From: Janibacter hoylei PVAS-1
GTDB taxonomy: Bacteria; Actinomycetota; Actinomycetes; Actinomycetales; Dermatophilaceae
Length of the DNA: 64,000 nucleotides
Assembly (NCBI RefSeq): GCF_000297495.1
Contig: NZ_ALWX01000051.1
Location: 1-64,000, forward strand
Direction: 5' to 3'
In this document: positions 9,591 through 20,957 of the stretch, one piece after another
Layout: each line of letters opens with the position of its first letter
How positions within the stretch are numbered: the first letter of the stretch is position 1
Translations under genes and position numbers: made by a program
Notes under the pieces: model-generated
What the model was told of the DNA's origin: nothing
Databases searched by the model: none
The model's input: the letters and a program-made list of their open reading frames with translations, nothing else

Positions 9591-10384
9591 GGCACATCGC
9601 GGCCGCGACGACCACGGTGGTCGCCGCACGGGCGCTCACGAGCGGGTGGCAGCTGCTGGGGCGACGCACCCGGGCACGCTGGGCGCGCACCAACCACGCG
9701 GGCCGTGAGGTCACCCTGCTCGAGGGACCCACGGCCGTCTCGGCCGCTGTCGCCGGAGTGCTCGTCGGACCCCGGCCCACTCCCTCCGCGGTGCTGGTCC
9801 TGGTCGTCCCGGGCCTGCTCGGTGCGCTCGACGACCTCGTCGGTGACACCGGCACCAAGGGGCTGCGCGGACACCTGACCGCCCTGCGGCGCGGCCGGGT
9901 GACGACCGGTGCGCTCAAGATCGGCGGGATCGGGGCCACCGGCGTCGCCGCGGCCCTGCTGGAGCGGCGGCCAGCGGACGCGTGGACGATGCCGGCCGTC
10001 GACGCGGTACTCGTCGCGGGGAGTGCCAACCTCGTCAACCTGCTCGACCTGCGCCCCGGTCGTGCCCTCAAGGTCACGACCGCGGCCGGACTCGCCCTGC
10101 TCGCGCCCGGGCGCTCCCGATCCATGGCCTCGGCCCTCGTGGGGGCGGCCGCCGTGCTGCCGGAGGACCTCGCCGGCGAGTCGATGCTCGGAGACTGCGG
10201 TGCCAACGCCCTCGGCGGGCTCCTCGGCCTGGCCGCGGTGCGCGGTCTCGGCCCGCGAGGGCGGCTCGTGGCCGCCGCGACCGTCACGGGGCTGACCCTC
10301 GCGTCGGAGCGGGTCAGCTTCACCCGGGTCATCGAGTCGACCCCCGGCCTGCGCGAGCTCGACGCCTGGGGGAGGCCGCGGTGA
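9587..10384 (+). CDS. MraY/WecA-like polyprenyl-phosphate transferase family protein
   Basis: A polytopic membrane protein of 265 residues. The segment [20 protein letters not shown] followed by TTGALKIGG resembles the MraY/WecA pattern of a DD motif, then a KGL and a GxLK glycine loop. Those enzymes transfer a sugar-1-phosphate from a UDP-sugar to undecaprenyl phosphate. A second conserved patch, LGDCGANALGGLLG, is like the GDxGSxxLG loop of the same family. It is shorter than MraY (about 350 residues). Start and stop overlap steB and murJ by GTGA, so it is in the envelope operon. The substrate is unknown and activity is not certain. Confidence 0.7.
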   Translation: MRHIAAATTTVVAARALTSGWQLLGRRTRARWARTNHAGREVTLLEGPTAVSAAVAGVLVGPRPTPSAVLVLVVPGLLGALDDLVGDTGTKGLRGHLTALRRGRVTTGALKIGGIGATGVAAALLERRPADAWTMPAVDAVLVAGSANLVNLLDLRPGRALKVTTAAGLALLAPGRSRSMASALVGAAAVLPEDLAGESMLGDCGANALGGLLGLAAVRGLGPRGRLVAAATVTGLTLASERVSFTRVIESTPGLRELDAWGRPR

Positions 10385-11996
10385 GCCGGGTCGCCCGGGA
10401 CGCCGGCACCGTCGCCGTCGTGACCGCGGCGGCCCGCGTCGTCGGCTTCCTCAGGTGGCTCGTCTTCGCCTGGGCGGTCGGGGCCACCGGGGTCGGGACC
10501 GTCTACCAGACGGTCAACACCGTGCCCAACATCGTCTACGAGATCGCTGCCGGAGGGATCCTCGCGGCCGTCGTCGTGCCGCTCGTCGCCCACCGGATCG
10601 CGACGGTCGAGGGAGCGGGCGCTGATCGCGAGAGCGCCGACGACGTGGCCTCCGCGCTGCTGACCCGGGCACTCGCCGTGCTCCTCCCGCTCACCCTCGT
10701 CATCGGGCTCGGCGCGCCACTCATCAGCCGGGCGCTGCTTGGGGACCTCGAGGTCGACGGGGCCGTCGACCTCGGCACGCGGCTGCTGCTGCTCCTTCGC
10801 CCCCCAACGTGCTCCTCTACGGTCTCGGCATCGTCGTCTCGGGGATCCTGCAGGCGCACCGGCGCTTCCTCGCGGCGGCGCTCGCCCCGCTGCTCTCCAG
10901 CATCGTCGTCATCGCGACCTATCTCGCGTGGGCGCTGCTCGTACCGCCCGGCACCTCACCCGCGGAGGTGACGACCGGCGAGCTGCTGCTCCTCGGCGGT
11001 GGGACGACCCTCGGCGTGGTGGCACTGTCGCTGCCGCTCCTCGTCGTGGCGCTGCGTGCCGGCATCCGACTGCGCCCGCGGTGGCAGCTCACCCCGGAGA
11101 GCGCCCACCGGGCGCGTCAGCTCGCCGGGGCCGGCGTCGTCGCCCTCGTGGCCCAGCAGGTCGCCGTGCTCGTCACGCTCGCCGTGGCCAACCGCATCGG
11201 AGGGGACGGCACGCTCGTGGTGCAGAACTACGTCCAGGCCCTGTACCTGCTGCCCTACGCCGTGCTCGCCGTGCCCGTGGCGACCGCAGTCTTCCCCGTG
11301 CTGGCCGCGGCGGCCGACGGGGACCCTTCCGACGGGGCGACCGGCACCCTGGCCGCTGCGCTGCGCGCCGTCGTCGTCCTCTCGGGCGCGGCAGCCGGGG
11401 CGCTCGTCCTCGCGGCCGAGCCCATCGGCACGGTCTTCTCCGCCATCGATCGTGACGGCGGCTCGACGGCGCTGACGAGCATGCCGGCCGCGGTGGTCGC
11501 CATGGCCCCGGGACTCGTGGGCTTCGGACTCTCCGCGGTGGCCCTGCGAGCGCTCTACGCCCGCGGGCGGGCCCTGACCGCCGGTGCCGTCATGGCCGTC
11601 GGCTGGCTCGTCGCCGCCGGCCTGCCGGTGCTCCTGCTCGAGCCCGGCGCCGGCCCAGAGCGGACCCTCGTCGTCCTCGGCGCGGCCTCGAGCCTCGGCA
11701 TGTGGGCAGCAGGCGCGGGACTGGTCGTGCGGGTGCGGCACGACTGGGGGCGCCAGGCCCTCCAGCGGCTCACGACCTCGCTCGTGCTCGCCATCGGTGT
11801 CCTCGTCGTCGCGGCTGCGGGGCACGTGCTCGCGGCCGACCACTGGCCGACCTCCACCCCGGCGGCCGCACTCAGCGGTGCCCTGGCCGCCGTGGGCCTC
11901 GCGGGTGCCACCCTCGCCGTCGGTGCGGCAGGCGATCCCTCCCTTCGTCGACGGGCGCCCGGGATGGCCCGCCTCGCGGGACGGAGGAGCCGATGA
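10381..11996 (+). pseudogene. murJ: Lipid II flippase MurJ, frameshifted
   Basis: A MurJ/MviN-type flippase that moves lipid II across the membrane for peptidoglycan synthesis. The first part (10381 to about 10800) reads DAGTVAVVTAAARVVGFLRW and YQTVNTVPNIVYEIAAGGIL, the MurJ N-terminus. The rest (from about 10803) reads LLYGLGIVVSGILQAHRRF in a different frame and runs to the stop at 11996. The break is at a C6 run (10800-10805): one C is missing, or two bases are extra. Corrected length is about 538 residues with roughly 13 helices, normal for the family. MurJ is essential in most bacteria, so a sequencing error is more likely than a true loss. Start and stop overlap both neighbours. Confidence 0.85.
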
Positions 11997-13031
11997 GGGT
12001 CCTGCTCTGCCTGGCCACCGCCGCCGGCGGCATCGGCACCCACGTCGCCGACCTCGCCCGCTCCCTCGCGGCGGTCGGCCACGACGTGCACGTGGCGACC
12101 GACCCCGGGACCCGGGCCCGGTTCGACCTGCCGGGCACGGCCCCACTGACCGTGGGAGAGGTGCGCCGACACGCGCGCGGCGCCGACGTCGTCCACGCCC
12201 ACGGCTTCCGTGCCGGCCTCGTCGCCGCGACGGTGCTGGGTGGTCCACCCACCGTGATCAGCCTCCACAACCCCGTGCGCGGCTCCGGGGCCTCGCCGCG
12301 ACGCCTCGTCGGGCAGACGGTCGCGCAGGCAGTGATGCGCCGAGCCGACCTCGTCACGGGTGCGAGCAGCGACCTCGTCTCCGACGCCCTGGCCATGGGT
12401 GCCCGCCGGGCCGAGCTGGCCGAGGTGCCCTCGCCACGGGTGCCGGCGCTGCTCGCCACGGACCGTGAAGGCTGGCGCGCCGACCACCGGACCGACCTGA
12501 TGCGCCACCACGGTCTCGAGCCGGACGTGCCCCTGGTCCTCACCATCGCCCGCGTCGCCCCCGCAGAAGGGCATCGCCGTGCTGCAGGCGGCCGCGGAGG
12601 GAGCCCCCGGCCAGTGGGCGCTGCTCGGCCCGGGGCAGGAGGCGCTGCCAGCCGGAGGAGAGCTGCACCGGCTCGGGGAGGTCCGCGACGTCTCACCCTG
12701 GCTGCTCGCCGCAGACGCCCTCGTCGTGCCGAGCGAGTGGGAGGCCCGAGCGCTCGTCGTCCAGGAGGCGATGGCCGCCGGGACACCCGTCGTCGCCCGA
12801 CGCGTCGGGGGCCTGCCCGATCTCGTCGACGGTGTCGGCCTGCTCGTCGAAGGCGACGACGACCTCGTCGTCGGGCCCCTCGCGCGGGCCGTCACCGCCA
12901 CGCTCGAGCACCCGGACCGGGCAGCGGCGGCGGCCGCGCGGGCCCGGCAACGGGCTGCGACGTGGGACGGGCTCGAGGAGAGCGCAACTCGGTGGACCCT
13001 CAGGTACCGAGCACTGTCCGACGTGACGTAG
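11993..13031 (+). pseudogene. GT-B (family 4) glycosyltransferase, frameshifted
   Basis: The N-terminal half starts [20 protein letters not shown], the nucleotide-fold of GT4 glycosyltransferases (glycine loop GGIGTH). The C-terminal half, in the next frame, contains [24 protein letters not shown], the donor-binding EX7E-type motif (E-x7-[12 protein letters not shown]). The reading frame breaks at the C5 run 12558-12562; with four C it reads [13 protein letters not shown], a typical GT4 motif with the Lys that contacts the donor phosphate. Corrected length is about 345 residues. It overlaps murJ (ATGA) and is followed by pyrG. It likely glycosylates a lipid or envelope carrier; the acceptor is unknown. 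A sequencing error is the simplest cause of the break. Confidence 0.82.
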
Positions 13032-13034
13032 ATT
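13029..13034 (+). promoter_or_regulatory. Candidate -10 box of pyrG (near-leaderless)
   Basis: TAGATT fits the actinobacterial TAnnnT -10 consensus, and its last base is 8 bases before the pyrG GTG. It overlaps the TAG stop of the glycosyltransferase. No clear -35 is seen. Confidence 0.4.
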
Positions 13035-13042
13035 GGAACCCC

Positions 13043-14787
<1,745 letters not shown>

Positions 14788-14788
<1 letters not shown>

Positions 14789-15444
14789 TGTCCGACGAGG
14801 CGGCGCCGCTGCGCGACGAGCTGCTCATCCGCTCGGTGACCTCCAGCGAGGTGGTCTTCGAGGGCGCGGTGTGGGACGTGCGTCGCGACATCTTCGAGCT
14901 CGAGGGGGAGACCCTCGTGCGCGAGGTCGTCGACCACCCGGGCGCCGTCGCCGTCCTCGCCCTCGACGACGAGGACCGCGCGCTGCTCATCCGGCAGTAC
15001 CGCCACCCCGTGGGGGCCCACGAGTGGGAGATCCCGGCCGGGCTGCTCGACGTCGAGGGTGAGGACCCCCTCGTCGGCGCCCAGCGGGAGCTCCTCGAGG
15101 AGGCCGACCTCACCGCCGACGACTGGTGGGTGCTCACCGACTACTTCACCTCGCCCGGCGGGATGAACGAGGCGATCCGCATCTACCTCGCCCGCGGGCT
15201 CCACCCCGTGCCCGAGGCCGAGCGGCACGAGCGGGACGGCGAGGAGGCGCACATCGAGTACCGACGGGTGCCCCTCGACGAGATCGCCGCCGCCGTCCTC
15301 GCCGGCGACCTGCACAACTCGACGCTCATCATCGCGGCGCTCGCCGCGCGGGCCGCACGAGAGGGCGAGTGGGTCTCCCTTCGTCCGTCGGACTCTGCCT
15401 GGCCCGAGCACCCGGCACACCGGGCAGGCCACACAACCCGTTAG
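14788..15444 (+). CDS. NUDIX hydrolase, ADP-ribose pyrophosphatase-like
   Basis: A protein of 218 residues. The Nudix signature is [20 protein letters not shown], continuing EADL, preceded by the IRQYRHPVG segment typical of ADP-ribose pyrophosphatases; the usual Gly after REuxEE is an Asp here. A family proline is in EIPAGLL, and [10 protein letters not shown] gives the dimer/catalytic loop. It should hydrolyse ADP-ribose or a related nucleotide sugar to AMP. The ATG overlaps the last base of the pyrG stop, so it is coupled to pyrG. A similar gene follows pyrG in many Actinobacteria. Confidence 0.88.
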
Positions 15445-15465
15445 CGGTGAGCCGACACGTCTTCG

Positions 15466-15471
15466 TAGGAT
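15466..15471 (+). promoter_or_regulatory. Candidate -10 box upstream of aspS
   Basis: TAGGAT lies 52 bases before the aspS GTG in the 79-base gap after the NUDIX gene. It fits TAnnnT; no convincing -35 is seen. Confidence 0.4.
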
Positions 15472-15523
15472 GGAGCCGCCCGCAGATCGTCGGGCGCCCC
15501 GATGGACGAAGGAAGAACACCCC

Positions 15524-17344
15524 GTGCTCCGCACCCACGAAGCCGGCACCCTGCGTGCCGAGCACTCCGGCCAGACCGTCACCCTCACCGGATGGGTGGG
15601 TCGTCGGCGCGATCACGGTGGCGTGGCCTTCCTCGACCTGCGGGACGCGTCGGGCGTCGCCCAGGTCGTCGCCCGCGACGAGGTGCTGACCGGTGCCGCG
15701 CACGACCTGCGCAACGAGTACGTCATCAAGGTCGTCGGCGAGGTGACCCCGCGCGACCCCAAGGACGTCAACCCCAACGTCGCCACCGGTGAGATCGACG
15801 TCGTCGCCAGCTCCATCGAGGTGCTCTCCGAGGCCGCGCCGCTGCCCTTCCAGATCGACGAGCGCGTGAGCGTCGGCGAGGAGGCCCGCCTCAAGCACCG
15901 CTACCTCGACCTGCGCCGCCCGGGCGCCACGAGTGCCGGTGCCGGTCTGCGCCTGCGCAGCAAGGTCAACGCCGCGGCCCGCTCGGTCCTCGCCGAGCGC
16001 GACTTCGTCGAGATCGAGACGCCGACGCTCACCCGCTCCACGCCCGAGGGCGCCCGTGACTTCCTCGTGCCCGCGCGGCTGGCGCCGGGGGAGTGGTACG
16101 CCCTGCCGCAGAGCCCGCAGCTGTTCAAGCAGCTGCTCATGGTCGCCGGCATGGAGCGCTATTACCAGATCGCCCGGTGCTACCGCGACGAGGACTTCCG
16201 CGCCGACCGGCAGCCGGAGTTCACCCAGCTCGACATCGAGATGTCCTTCGTCGAGCAGGACGACGTCATCGAGCTCGGCGAGGCGATTGCCAAGGCGGTC
16301 TGGGCGACGATCGGTGTCGACCTGCCCACTCCCTTCCCGCGGATGACCTATGCCGAGGCCATGGAGCGCTACGGCTCGGACAAGCCGGACCTGCGCTTCG
16401 GGGTCGAGCTCGTCGACTGCACCGAGTACTTCGCCAACACGCCCTTCCGCGTCTTCAAGAACGACTACGTCGGCGCGGTCGTCATGCCCGGTGGCGCGTC
16501 GCAGCCGCGTCGCCAGTTCGATGCCTGGCAGGAGTGGGCCAAGCAGCGCGGCGCCAAGGGCTTGGCCTATGTCACCGTCGGTGAGGAGGGCGAGCTCGGT
16601 GGCCCGGTCGCCAAGAACATCTCCGACGAGGAGAAGGTCGGCCTGGCCGCCCACGTCGGAGCGGCCCCCGGCGACTGCATCTTCTTCGCGGCCGACAAGC
16701 CCAAGGCCGCTCGCGCCCTGCTCGGTGCCGCCCGGCAGGAGATCGCGCAGCGCTGCGACCTCATCGACGAGAGCGCCTGGTCCTTCGTCTGGGTCGTCGA
16801 CGCGCCGCTCTTCGAGCCGGCCGGCGACGCTGTCGCCGCCGGTGACGTCGCAGTCGGTGCCGGGGCGTGGACCGCGGTCCACCACGCCTTCACCAGCCCG
16901 AAGGAGGAGTTCCTTGACTCCTTCGACACCGACCCGGGGCCGGCCCTCGCCTATGCCTACGACATGGTCTGCAACGGCAACGAGATCGGCGGCGGGTCGA
17001 TCCGTATCCACCGCAAGGACGTGCAGGAGCGCGTCTTCAAGGTCATGGGCCTGGACGAGGAGTCCGCGCAGGAGAAGTTCGGCTTCCTCCTCGAGGCCTT
17101 CAAGTACGGCGCCCCGCCGCACGGCGGCATCGCCTTCGGCTGGGACCGCATCTGCATGCTCCTGCTCGGTGCCGACTCCATCCGCGACGTCATCGCCTTC
17201 CCCAAGTCAGGCGGCGGCTACGACCCGCTGACCGACGCGCCCGCGCCGATCACCCCGGAGCAGCGCAAGGAGGCGGGGATCGACGCCACGCCCAAGCGTG
17301 ACGAGGACGCCGAGGCCGCGGCCGGCGACCGGGCAGGAGCCTGA
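15524..17344 (+). CDS. aspS: Aspartyl-tRNA synthetase
   Basis: A class II synthetase of 606 residues. The N-terminal OB-fold that binds the anticodon starts [16 protein letters not shown]. The catalytic core has the motif 2 loop [19 protein letters not shown] and the motif 3 segment [14 protein letters not shown]. The bacterial GAD insertion lies between them, which marks the bacterial rather than archaeal type. The GTG at 15524 follows aaggaag. I did not find gatCAB in the window, so whether it also charges tRNA-Asn cannot be judged. It is monocistronic or leads into the HAD gene five bases downstream. Confidence 0.96.
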   Translation: MLRTHEAGTLRAEHSGQTVTLTGWVGRRRDHGGVAFLDLRDASGVAQVVARDEVLTGAAHDLRNEYVIKVVGEVTPRDPKDVNPNVATGEIDVVASSIEVLSEAAPLPFQIDERVSVGEEARLKHRYLDLRRPGATSAGAGLRLRSKVNAAARSVLAERDFVEIETPTLTRSTPEGARDFLVPARLAPGEWYALPQSPQLFKQLLMVAGMERYYQIARCYRDEDFRADRQPEFTQLDIEMSFVEQDDVIELGEAIAKAVWATIGVDLPTPFPRMTYAEAMERYGSDKPDLRFGVELVDCTEYFANTPFRVFKNDYVGAVVMPGGASQPRRQFDAWQEWAKQRGAKGLAYVTVGEEGELGGPVAKNISDEEKVGLAAHVGAAPGDCIFFAADKPKAARALLGAARQEIAQRCDLIDESAWSFVWVVDAPLFEPAGDAVAAGDVAVGAGAWTAVHHAFTSPKEEFLDSFDTDPGPALAYAYDMVCNGNEIGGGSIRIHRKDVQERVFKVMGLDEESAQEKFGFLLEAFKYGAPPHGGIAFGWDRICMLLLGADSIRDVIAFPKSGGGYDPLTDAPAPITPEQRKEAGIDATPKRDEDAEAAAGDRAGA

Positions 17345-17348
17345 TCCG

Positions 17349-17987
17349 ATGAGCCGGCCGGTCGAGGTGCTCCTGTGGGACTGCGACGGCGTCCTGCAGC
17401 ACGGGCGCTTCGACTGGCGGTCCCGGCTCGACGGTGCGGTCCGGCCGGGCTTCGCCCGGCGGGTCTTCGAGGCCGAGCTGCCGGCCCTGCGGGGCGAGCG
17501 GCCGCTGCGTGAGGTGCTCGAGGAGCTGCTGCGGTTGGAGCAGGAGCAGTCCGACCACGTGCCGATCTCGGTCGAGGACCTGCTCGCGATCTGGGAGCAG
17601 TTCGACCTCGACCCCGAGGCGATCGCTGTGCTCACGGCCGTGCGCGACCTCGGCGTGCCCTGCATGCTCGCGACCAACCAGCAGGACCACCGTGTGCAGC
17701 ACATGCGTGAGGTCCGCGGCTACGACGACCTCGTCGACGGCTCGTACTACTCGAGCGAGATCGGCGCGATGAAGCCGGACCGGATCTTCTTCGAGCGGGT
17801 CCTCGACGACCTCGGGTTGTCGGGGGATCGGGTCGGGTTCGTCGACGACGTGCCGGCCAATGTCGAGTCGGCGCGCTCTGTGGGGATCCGGGCGGTGCTC
17901 CATGACCCGGCGTCCGGTGCGGCGGGCCTCGTCGCCGACCTGACGCCGCTCGTCCCGGGGCTGGCCGACCTGTCCCTGTCCCCTTAG
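17349..17987 (+). CDS. HAD-IA family hydrolase
   Basis: A protein of 212 residues. Motif I is DCDGVL near residue 11, motif II is ATNQQDHR (Thr), the Lys is in IGAMKPDR, and motif III/IV is FVDDVPANVESAR. These are the phosphatase-type residues of HAD subfamily IA. The start ATG is five bases after the aspS stop. The end overlaps by three bases the end of the NUDIX gene on the opposite strand, so the two are convergent with no room for a terminator. Substrate unknown. Confidence 0.87.
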   Translation: MSRPVEVLLWDCDGVLQHGRFDWRSRLDGAVRPGFARRVFEAELPALRGERPLREVLEELLRLEQEQSDHVPISVEDLLAIWEQFDLDPEAIAVLTAVRDLGVPCMLATNQQDHRVQHMREVRGYDDLVDGSYYSSEIGAMKPDRIFFERVLDDLGLSGDRVGFVDDVPANVESARSVGIRAVLHDPASGAAGLVADLTPLVPGLADLSLSP

Positions 17988-18448
17988 GGCGCGGGGGCGG
18001 GGAGGCGGTCGAGGAAGGCCGTCTGTGCGGCGACGACGAGCTCGCGGGCGGCGTCGACGTCGTGCCACTCGGCACGGTCGAGCTCCGGGAAGGACTGGCG
18101 CCGACCGGACCTCGGTGGCCACTCCATCTCGAAGCTGTTGCTCTCGACGAGGGTCACGTCGGCCCCCTTCGTCACCTCGATCGCCCATGCGTGGACGACC
18201 TTGCCACCGGACTGGCGGACCTGCCCGAGCGGCAGCCGCGGACCGGTGGGCGCGGGAGCGCCGGTCTCCTCGGCGAACTCGCGCTCCGCCGCAGCGAGCA
18301 GGTCCTCGTCGGGCTCGACCTCACCCTTGACGATCGTCCAGCCGCGGGGCCGGCGGGCCCACAGCGGGCCGCCCATGTGGCCCAGCCACACGCGCACGCC
18401 CGACTCCCCACGGACGAACGGGAGCAGCCCAGCGCTCGTGCGCGGCAC
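17984..18448 (-). CDS. NUDIX hydrolase
   Basis: A protein of 154 residues with a perfect Nudix box (G-x5-E-x7-REUxEExG, seen as GEVEPDEDLLAAAEREFAEE). The N-terminus SAGLLPFVRG and the WARRPRGWTIVKGE segment are like stand-alone NUDIX proteins that clean up oxidised or dinucleoside polyphosphates. GTG start one base downstream of the FUSC stop on the same strand, so it is the last gene of a GNAT-FUSC-NUDIX operon. Substrate not predictable. Confidence 0.86.
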   Translation of the reverse strand: MPRTSAGLLPFVRGESGVRVWLGHMGGPLWARRPRGWTIVKGEVEPDEDLLAAAEREFAEETGAPAPTGPRLPLGQVRQSGGKVVHAWAIEVTKGADVTLVESNSFEMEWPPRSGRRQSFPELDRAEWHDVDAARELVVAAQTAFLDRLPAPAP

Positions 18449-18449
18449 G

Positions 18450-20162
18450 TCAGGCCTCGTCGAGGATCGTCTGGACCCGGCGCAGGTCGGCGGTGATCTC
18501 GTCGGCAGAGCGGTGGCGCGTCACCGGGTGGACCGTGAGGCCGGAGAGCTCCTCGCGGGCGCGCGCCATGAGCTCGCTCTGGCCCCGGACGCGGGGGTTC
18601 CACGTCGCGCCGAGCACCTGGTACCCGATCGCCGCGAGCGACTGCTCCATCCGCCGGTACGGGGCGACGGCCACGGGCGCGTCGGCGTGGGCCCGGGCAG
18701 CCACCCGGTCGGACTCGAGGAGCTCGACGTAGAGCTGCCTGCAGTGGTCCAGGTGCGCGGCCATGCCCTCGTCGGTGCGGGTGCGACGCTCCGCGAGGTC
18801 GGCGAGCACGTCGTCGAGGGCGAGCACCACGCGGCGGGCGTGGGCGCGCAGCAGCAGCTCCGGCCGGCCGAGACGGCTGGAGACGACGAGCACGACAACG
18901 GCCGCACCGACGCCGATGAGGGTGTCGACGGCTCGGTCGAAGACGATCGTGTCGGGGTCCATGCCGGTCACCGACTCCGAGATGAGCAGGGCCAGCGGGG
19001 TGAGGAAGATGACGGCGAGCGCGTAGTTGCGCGTGATGAGCAGCTCGACGACGAACTGGAAGCCGATGATGATCGCGATGATCCACCAGTGCGTGGGGTC
19101 GATCCGCAGCAGGAGGGCGAAGACGACGAGCCCCGCCGCGGTGCCGACCGTGCGCTGGAAGGCTCGGTGGAACTGCACCGATCGGGTGCCGCCGGTGTGG
19201 ACGATGAGCACCGCGAAAGCCGCCGCCCAGTAGGCGTGGGCGTTGTCCAGGGCCAGGGCGACGCCGCCGGCGACGAGGGTCGCGGCGGCGACCCGAGCGG
19301 CGACGAGGAGGTCCTCGCTGGGCCAGCGCAGGGCCTGCCGCATCGACCACGCGGCGCGGGGGCGACCGAGGGAGACCTGGCGGACCCTGGCCGCCTCGTG
19401 CAGGGCGAGCTCGGCGGTCACCTCGGCGTCGGGGCCGTCGACGGCTCGGGAGACGGCGCTGGCGTAGCGACTGTGCACGCGCTGCAGCCGGCCCCCGAAG
19501 CGGTCGTCGGAGCCGCCGTCGGTCACCGCGGTCCAGGCGTCGTTGAGTGCCCGGGCCGCGGCGCGGCGAGCAGCGGGGACCCTGGCCGGGTCGCCTTCGT
19601 CGAGGTAGGTGCCGACGACGTGCTCGGCGTGGGTCACCGCGGCGTCCTCGACGCCGTGGGCCCGGAGCCAGAAGTCGGAGGTGCCCACGAGGATCGCGGA
19701 CAGGACACCGATGCCCGCGATGCCGAGGAGGGTCGTGGCCGGGGTGCCACCGGTGGCCGCGAGGTTGCCGATGCCGCACACGAGGGCGAAGAAGAAGCCC
19801 CCGGGTGGGCCGATCTGGAGCGTGTAGGTGAGCATCGCGGCGACCGTGGCGGCGAGCGCCATCGCGATGATCGCGAGGGAGGCGTGACCGGCGAGAGCGA
19901 TCCCCAGGGCCATCGAGGCCAGCAGTCCCAGCCCCGCGAGGGGCGTGATGACGAAGCGACGGCGGACCGGGGCCGAGGCGCCGTAGAGCACGGCGAAGAC
20001 GCCCATGCCGGCGAGGAAGGCCTGCTGCGGGTGACCGGCCACGGTGAAACCGATGAGCGGCAGGGCGACGGCCACCGCCGCACGCCCGGCGATCCAGCGG
20101 CGCTGCGGTCCTGGGTTCCAGCGGACGAGCGGATGCAGGTACTCGCTGACCACACCGGACAT
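18450..20162 (-). CDS. FUSC family inner-membrane transporter protein
   Basis: A protein of 570 residues with two hydrophobic blocks of several helices: residues about 20-170 (starting AVAVALPLIGFTVAG) and about 290-430 (including YWAAAFAVLIVHTGGTRS and WWIIAIIIGFQFVVELLI). Each is followed by a soluble helical region. This two-block layout and the YWAAAFAVL...GTRSVQFHRAFQRTVGTAAG motif are typical of the fusaric-acid-resistance (FUSC/YccS/AaeB) family. Members export aromatic acids, but most actinobacterial ones have no known substrate. The ATG overlaps the stop of the GNAT gene (ATGA). The paired GNAT could modify the substrate, which is speculation. Confidence 0.82.
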   Translation of the reverse strand: MSGVVSEYLHPLVRWNPGPQRRWIAGRAAVAVALPLIGFTVAGHPQQAFLAGMGVFAVLYGASAPVRRRFVITPLAGLGLLASMALGIALAGHASLAIIAMALAATVAAMLTYTLQIGPPGGFFFALVCGIGNLAATGGTPATTLLGIAGIGVLSAILVGTSDFWLRAHGVEDAAVTHAEHVVGTYLDEGDPARVPAARRAAARALNDAWTAVTDGGSDDRFGGRLQRVHSRYASAVSRAVDGPDAEVTAELALHEAARVRQVSLGRPRAAWSMRQALRWPSEDLLVAARVAAATLVAGGVALALDNAHAYWAAAFAVLIVHTGGTRSVQFHRAFQRTVGTAAGLVVFALLLRIDPTHWWIIAIIIGFQFVVELLITRNYALAVIFLTPLALLISESVTGMDPDTIVFDRAVDTLIGVGAAVVVLVVSSRLGRPELLLRAHARRVVLALDDVLADLAERRTRTDEGMAAHLDHCRQLYVELLESDRVAARAHADAPVAVAPYRRMEQSLAAIGYQVLGATWNPRVRGQSELMARAREELSGLTVHPVTRHRSADEITADLRRVQTILDEA

Positions 20163-20897
20163 CAGGCCAACCTCCCGCTGCTCCACTCTGCCTGCACGAC
20201 GTATCCCAGAGAACGGTAGACCCCGCGCGCCCGGGCGTTGTGCGAGTACATGCCGAGCGTGCACCACCCGTGCTCGGCCACCGCGACCCGCGTCAGGTCG
20301 GCGGTCACGGCCCGGCCGAGACCGAGCCCGCGCGCGGCCGGGACGACGGTGATGCCGGCCAGGACGGGTGCACCTGAGGACTCCGGCTCGCAGCAGCCGA
20401 CCGCCAGCAGCGCGCCGGCGTCGTCGCGCACCCCGACCCACCGCTGCCCCGGGCGGGCGAAGGGCTGCCCGTCGGTGCCGGGGTTGTGCTCGTCGAGCAG
20501 GGCCTGCACCTCGTCACGGTCGGCGAGGGGCAGCTCGACGAGGCCGCGGGGGCGCGACCACGGGGATGACCTCGGTCGTCGACATGAACTCCCATCGCGA
20601 GGGCGTGGCGACGATGAGGCCGAGGTCCTCGGCCGTTCGCGGCAGGGTGACGGCCCGTGCTCCCTTCGCCCGCGCCTGCCCCGACCACGCGACGAAGGGG
20701 GCGGAGCCCACCAGCTCGCGGAGGAGGGCATCGTCCCCGCGGAGCATGAGGGAGATGCCGTGCGTGTGGGTGGGGCGCACGAAGGCGACGGCCCAGCGGC
20801 CGTCACGGCGCAGCCCGAGGGCGGCCTGCTCCACGCTCGGGGTGGCCTCGGCCCGCACGGCCGGGTCGTCGGCGGTGAAGGGGAGCAGCCGGTCCAT
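20162..20897 (-). pseudogene. GNAT acetyltransferase, frameshifted
   Basis: The C-terminal half reads [21 protein letters not shown], the acetyl-CoA pyrophosphate loop (R/Q-x-x-G-x-G/A variant), followed by [13 protein letters not shown], the typical GNAT end. The N-terminal half ([16 protein letters not shown]...) is in another frame. The break is at a G5 run on the plus strand (20548-20552); with four it reads VVAPRGLVEL continuously. Corrected length is about 244 residues. I take ATG 20897 because gagg lies 5 bases before it; a GTG at 20939 is in frame. First gene of the minus-strand operon, divergent from rarA. Probably a sequencing error. Confidence 0.75.
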
Positions 20898-20944
20898 CGG
20901 GACCTCGGTGGGGGTCGTCAGGGCGGGGTGTCTGCTCACCGGGA

Positions 20945-20950
20945 TAGCGT
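20945..20950 (+). promoter_or_regulatory. Candidate -10 box of a leaderless rarA transcript
   Basis: TAGCGT is followed by exactly 7 bases and then the GTG start of rarA, with no Shine-Dalgarno sequence before that GTG. This is the standard spacing of actinobacterial leaderless promoters. Confidence 0.5.
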
Positions 20951-20957
20951 GCCACCT

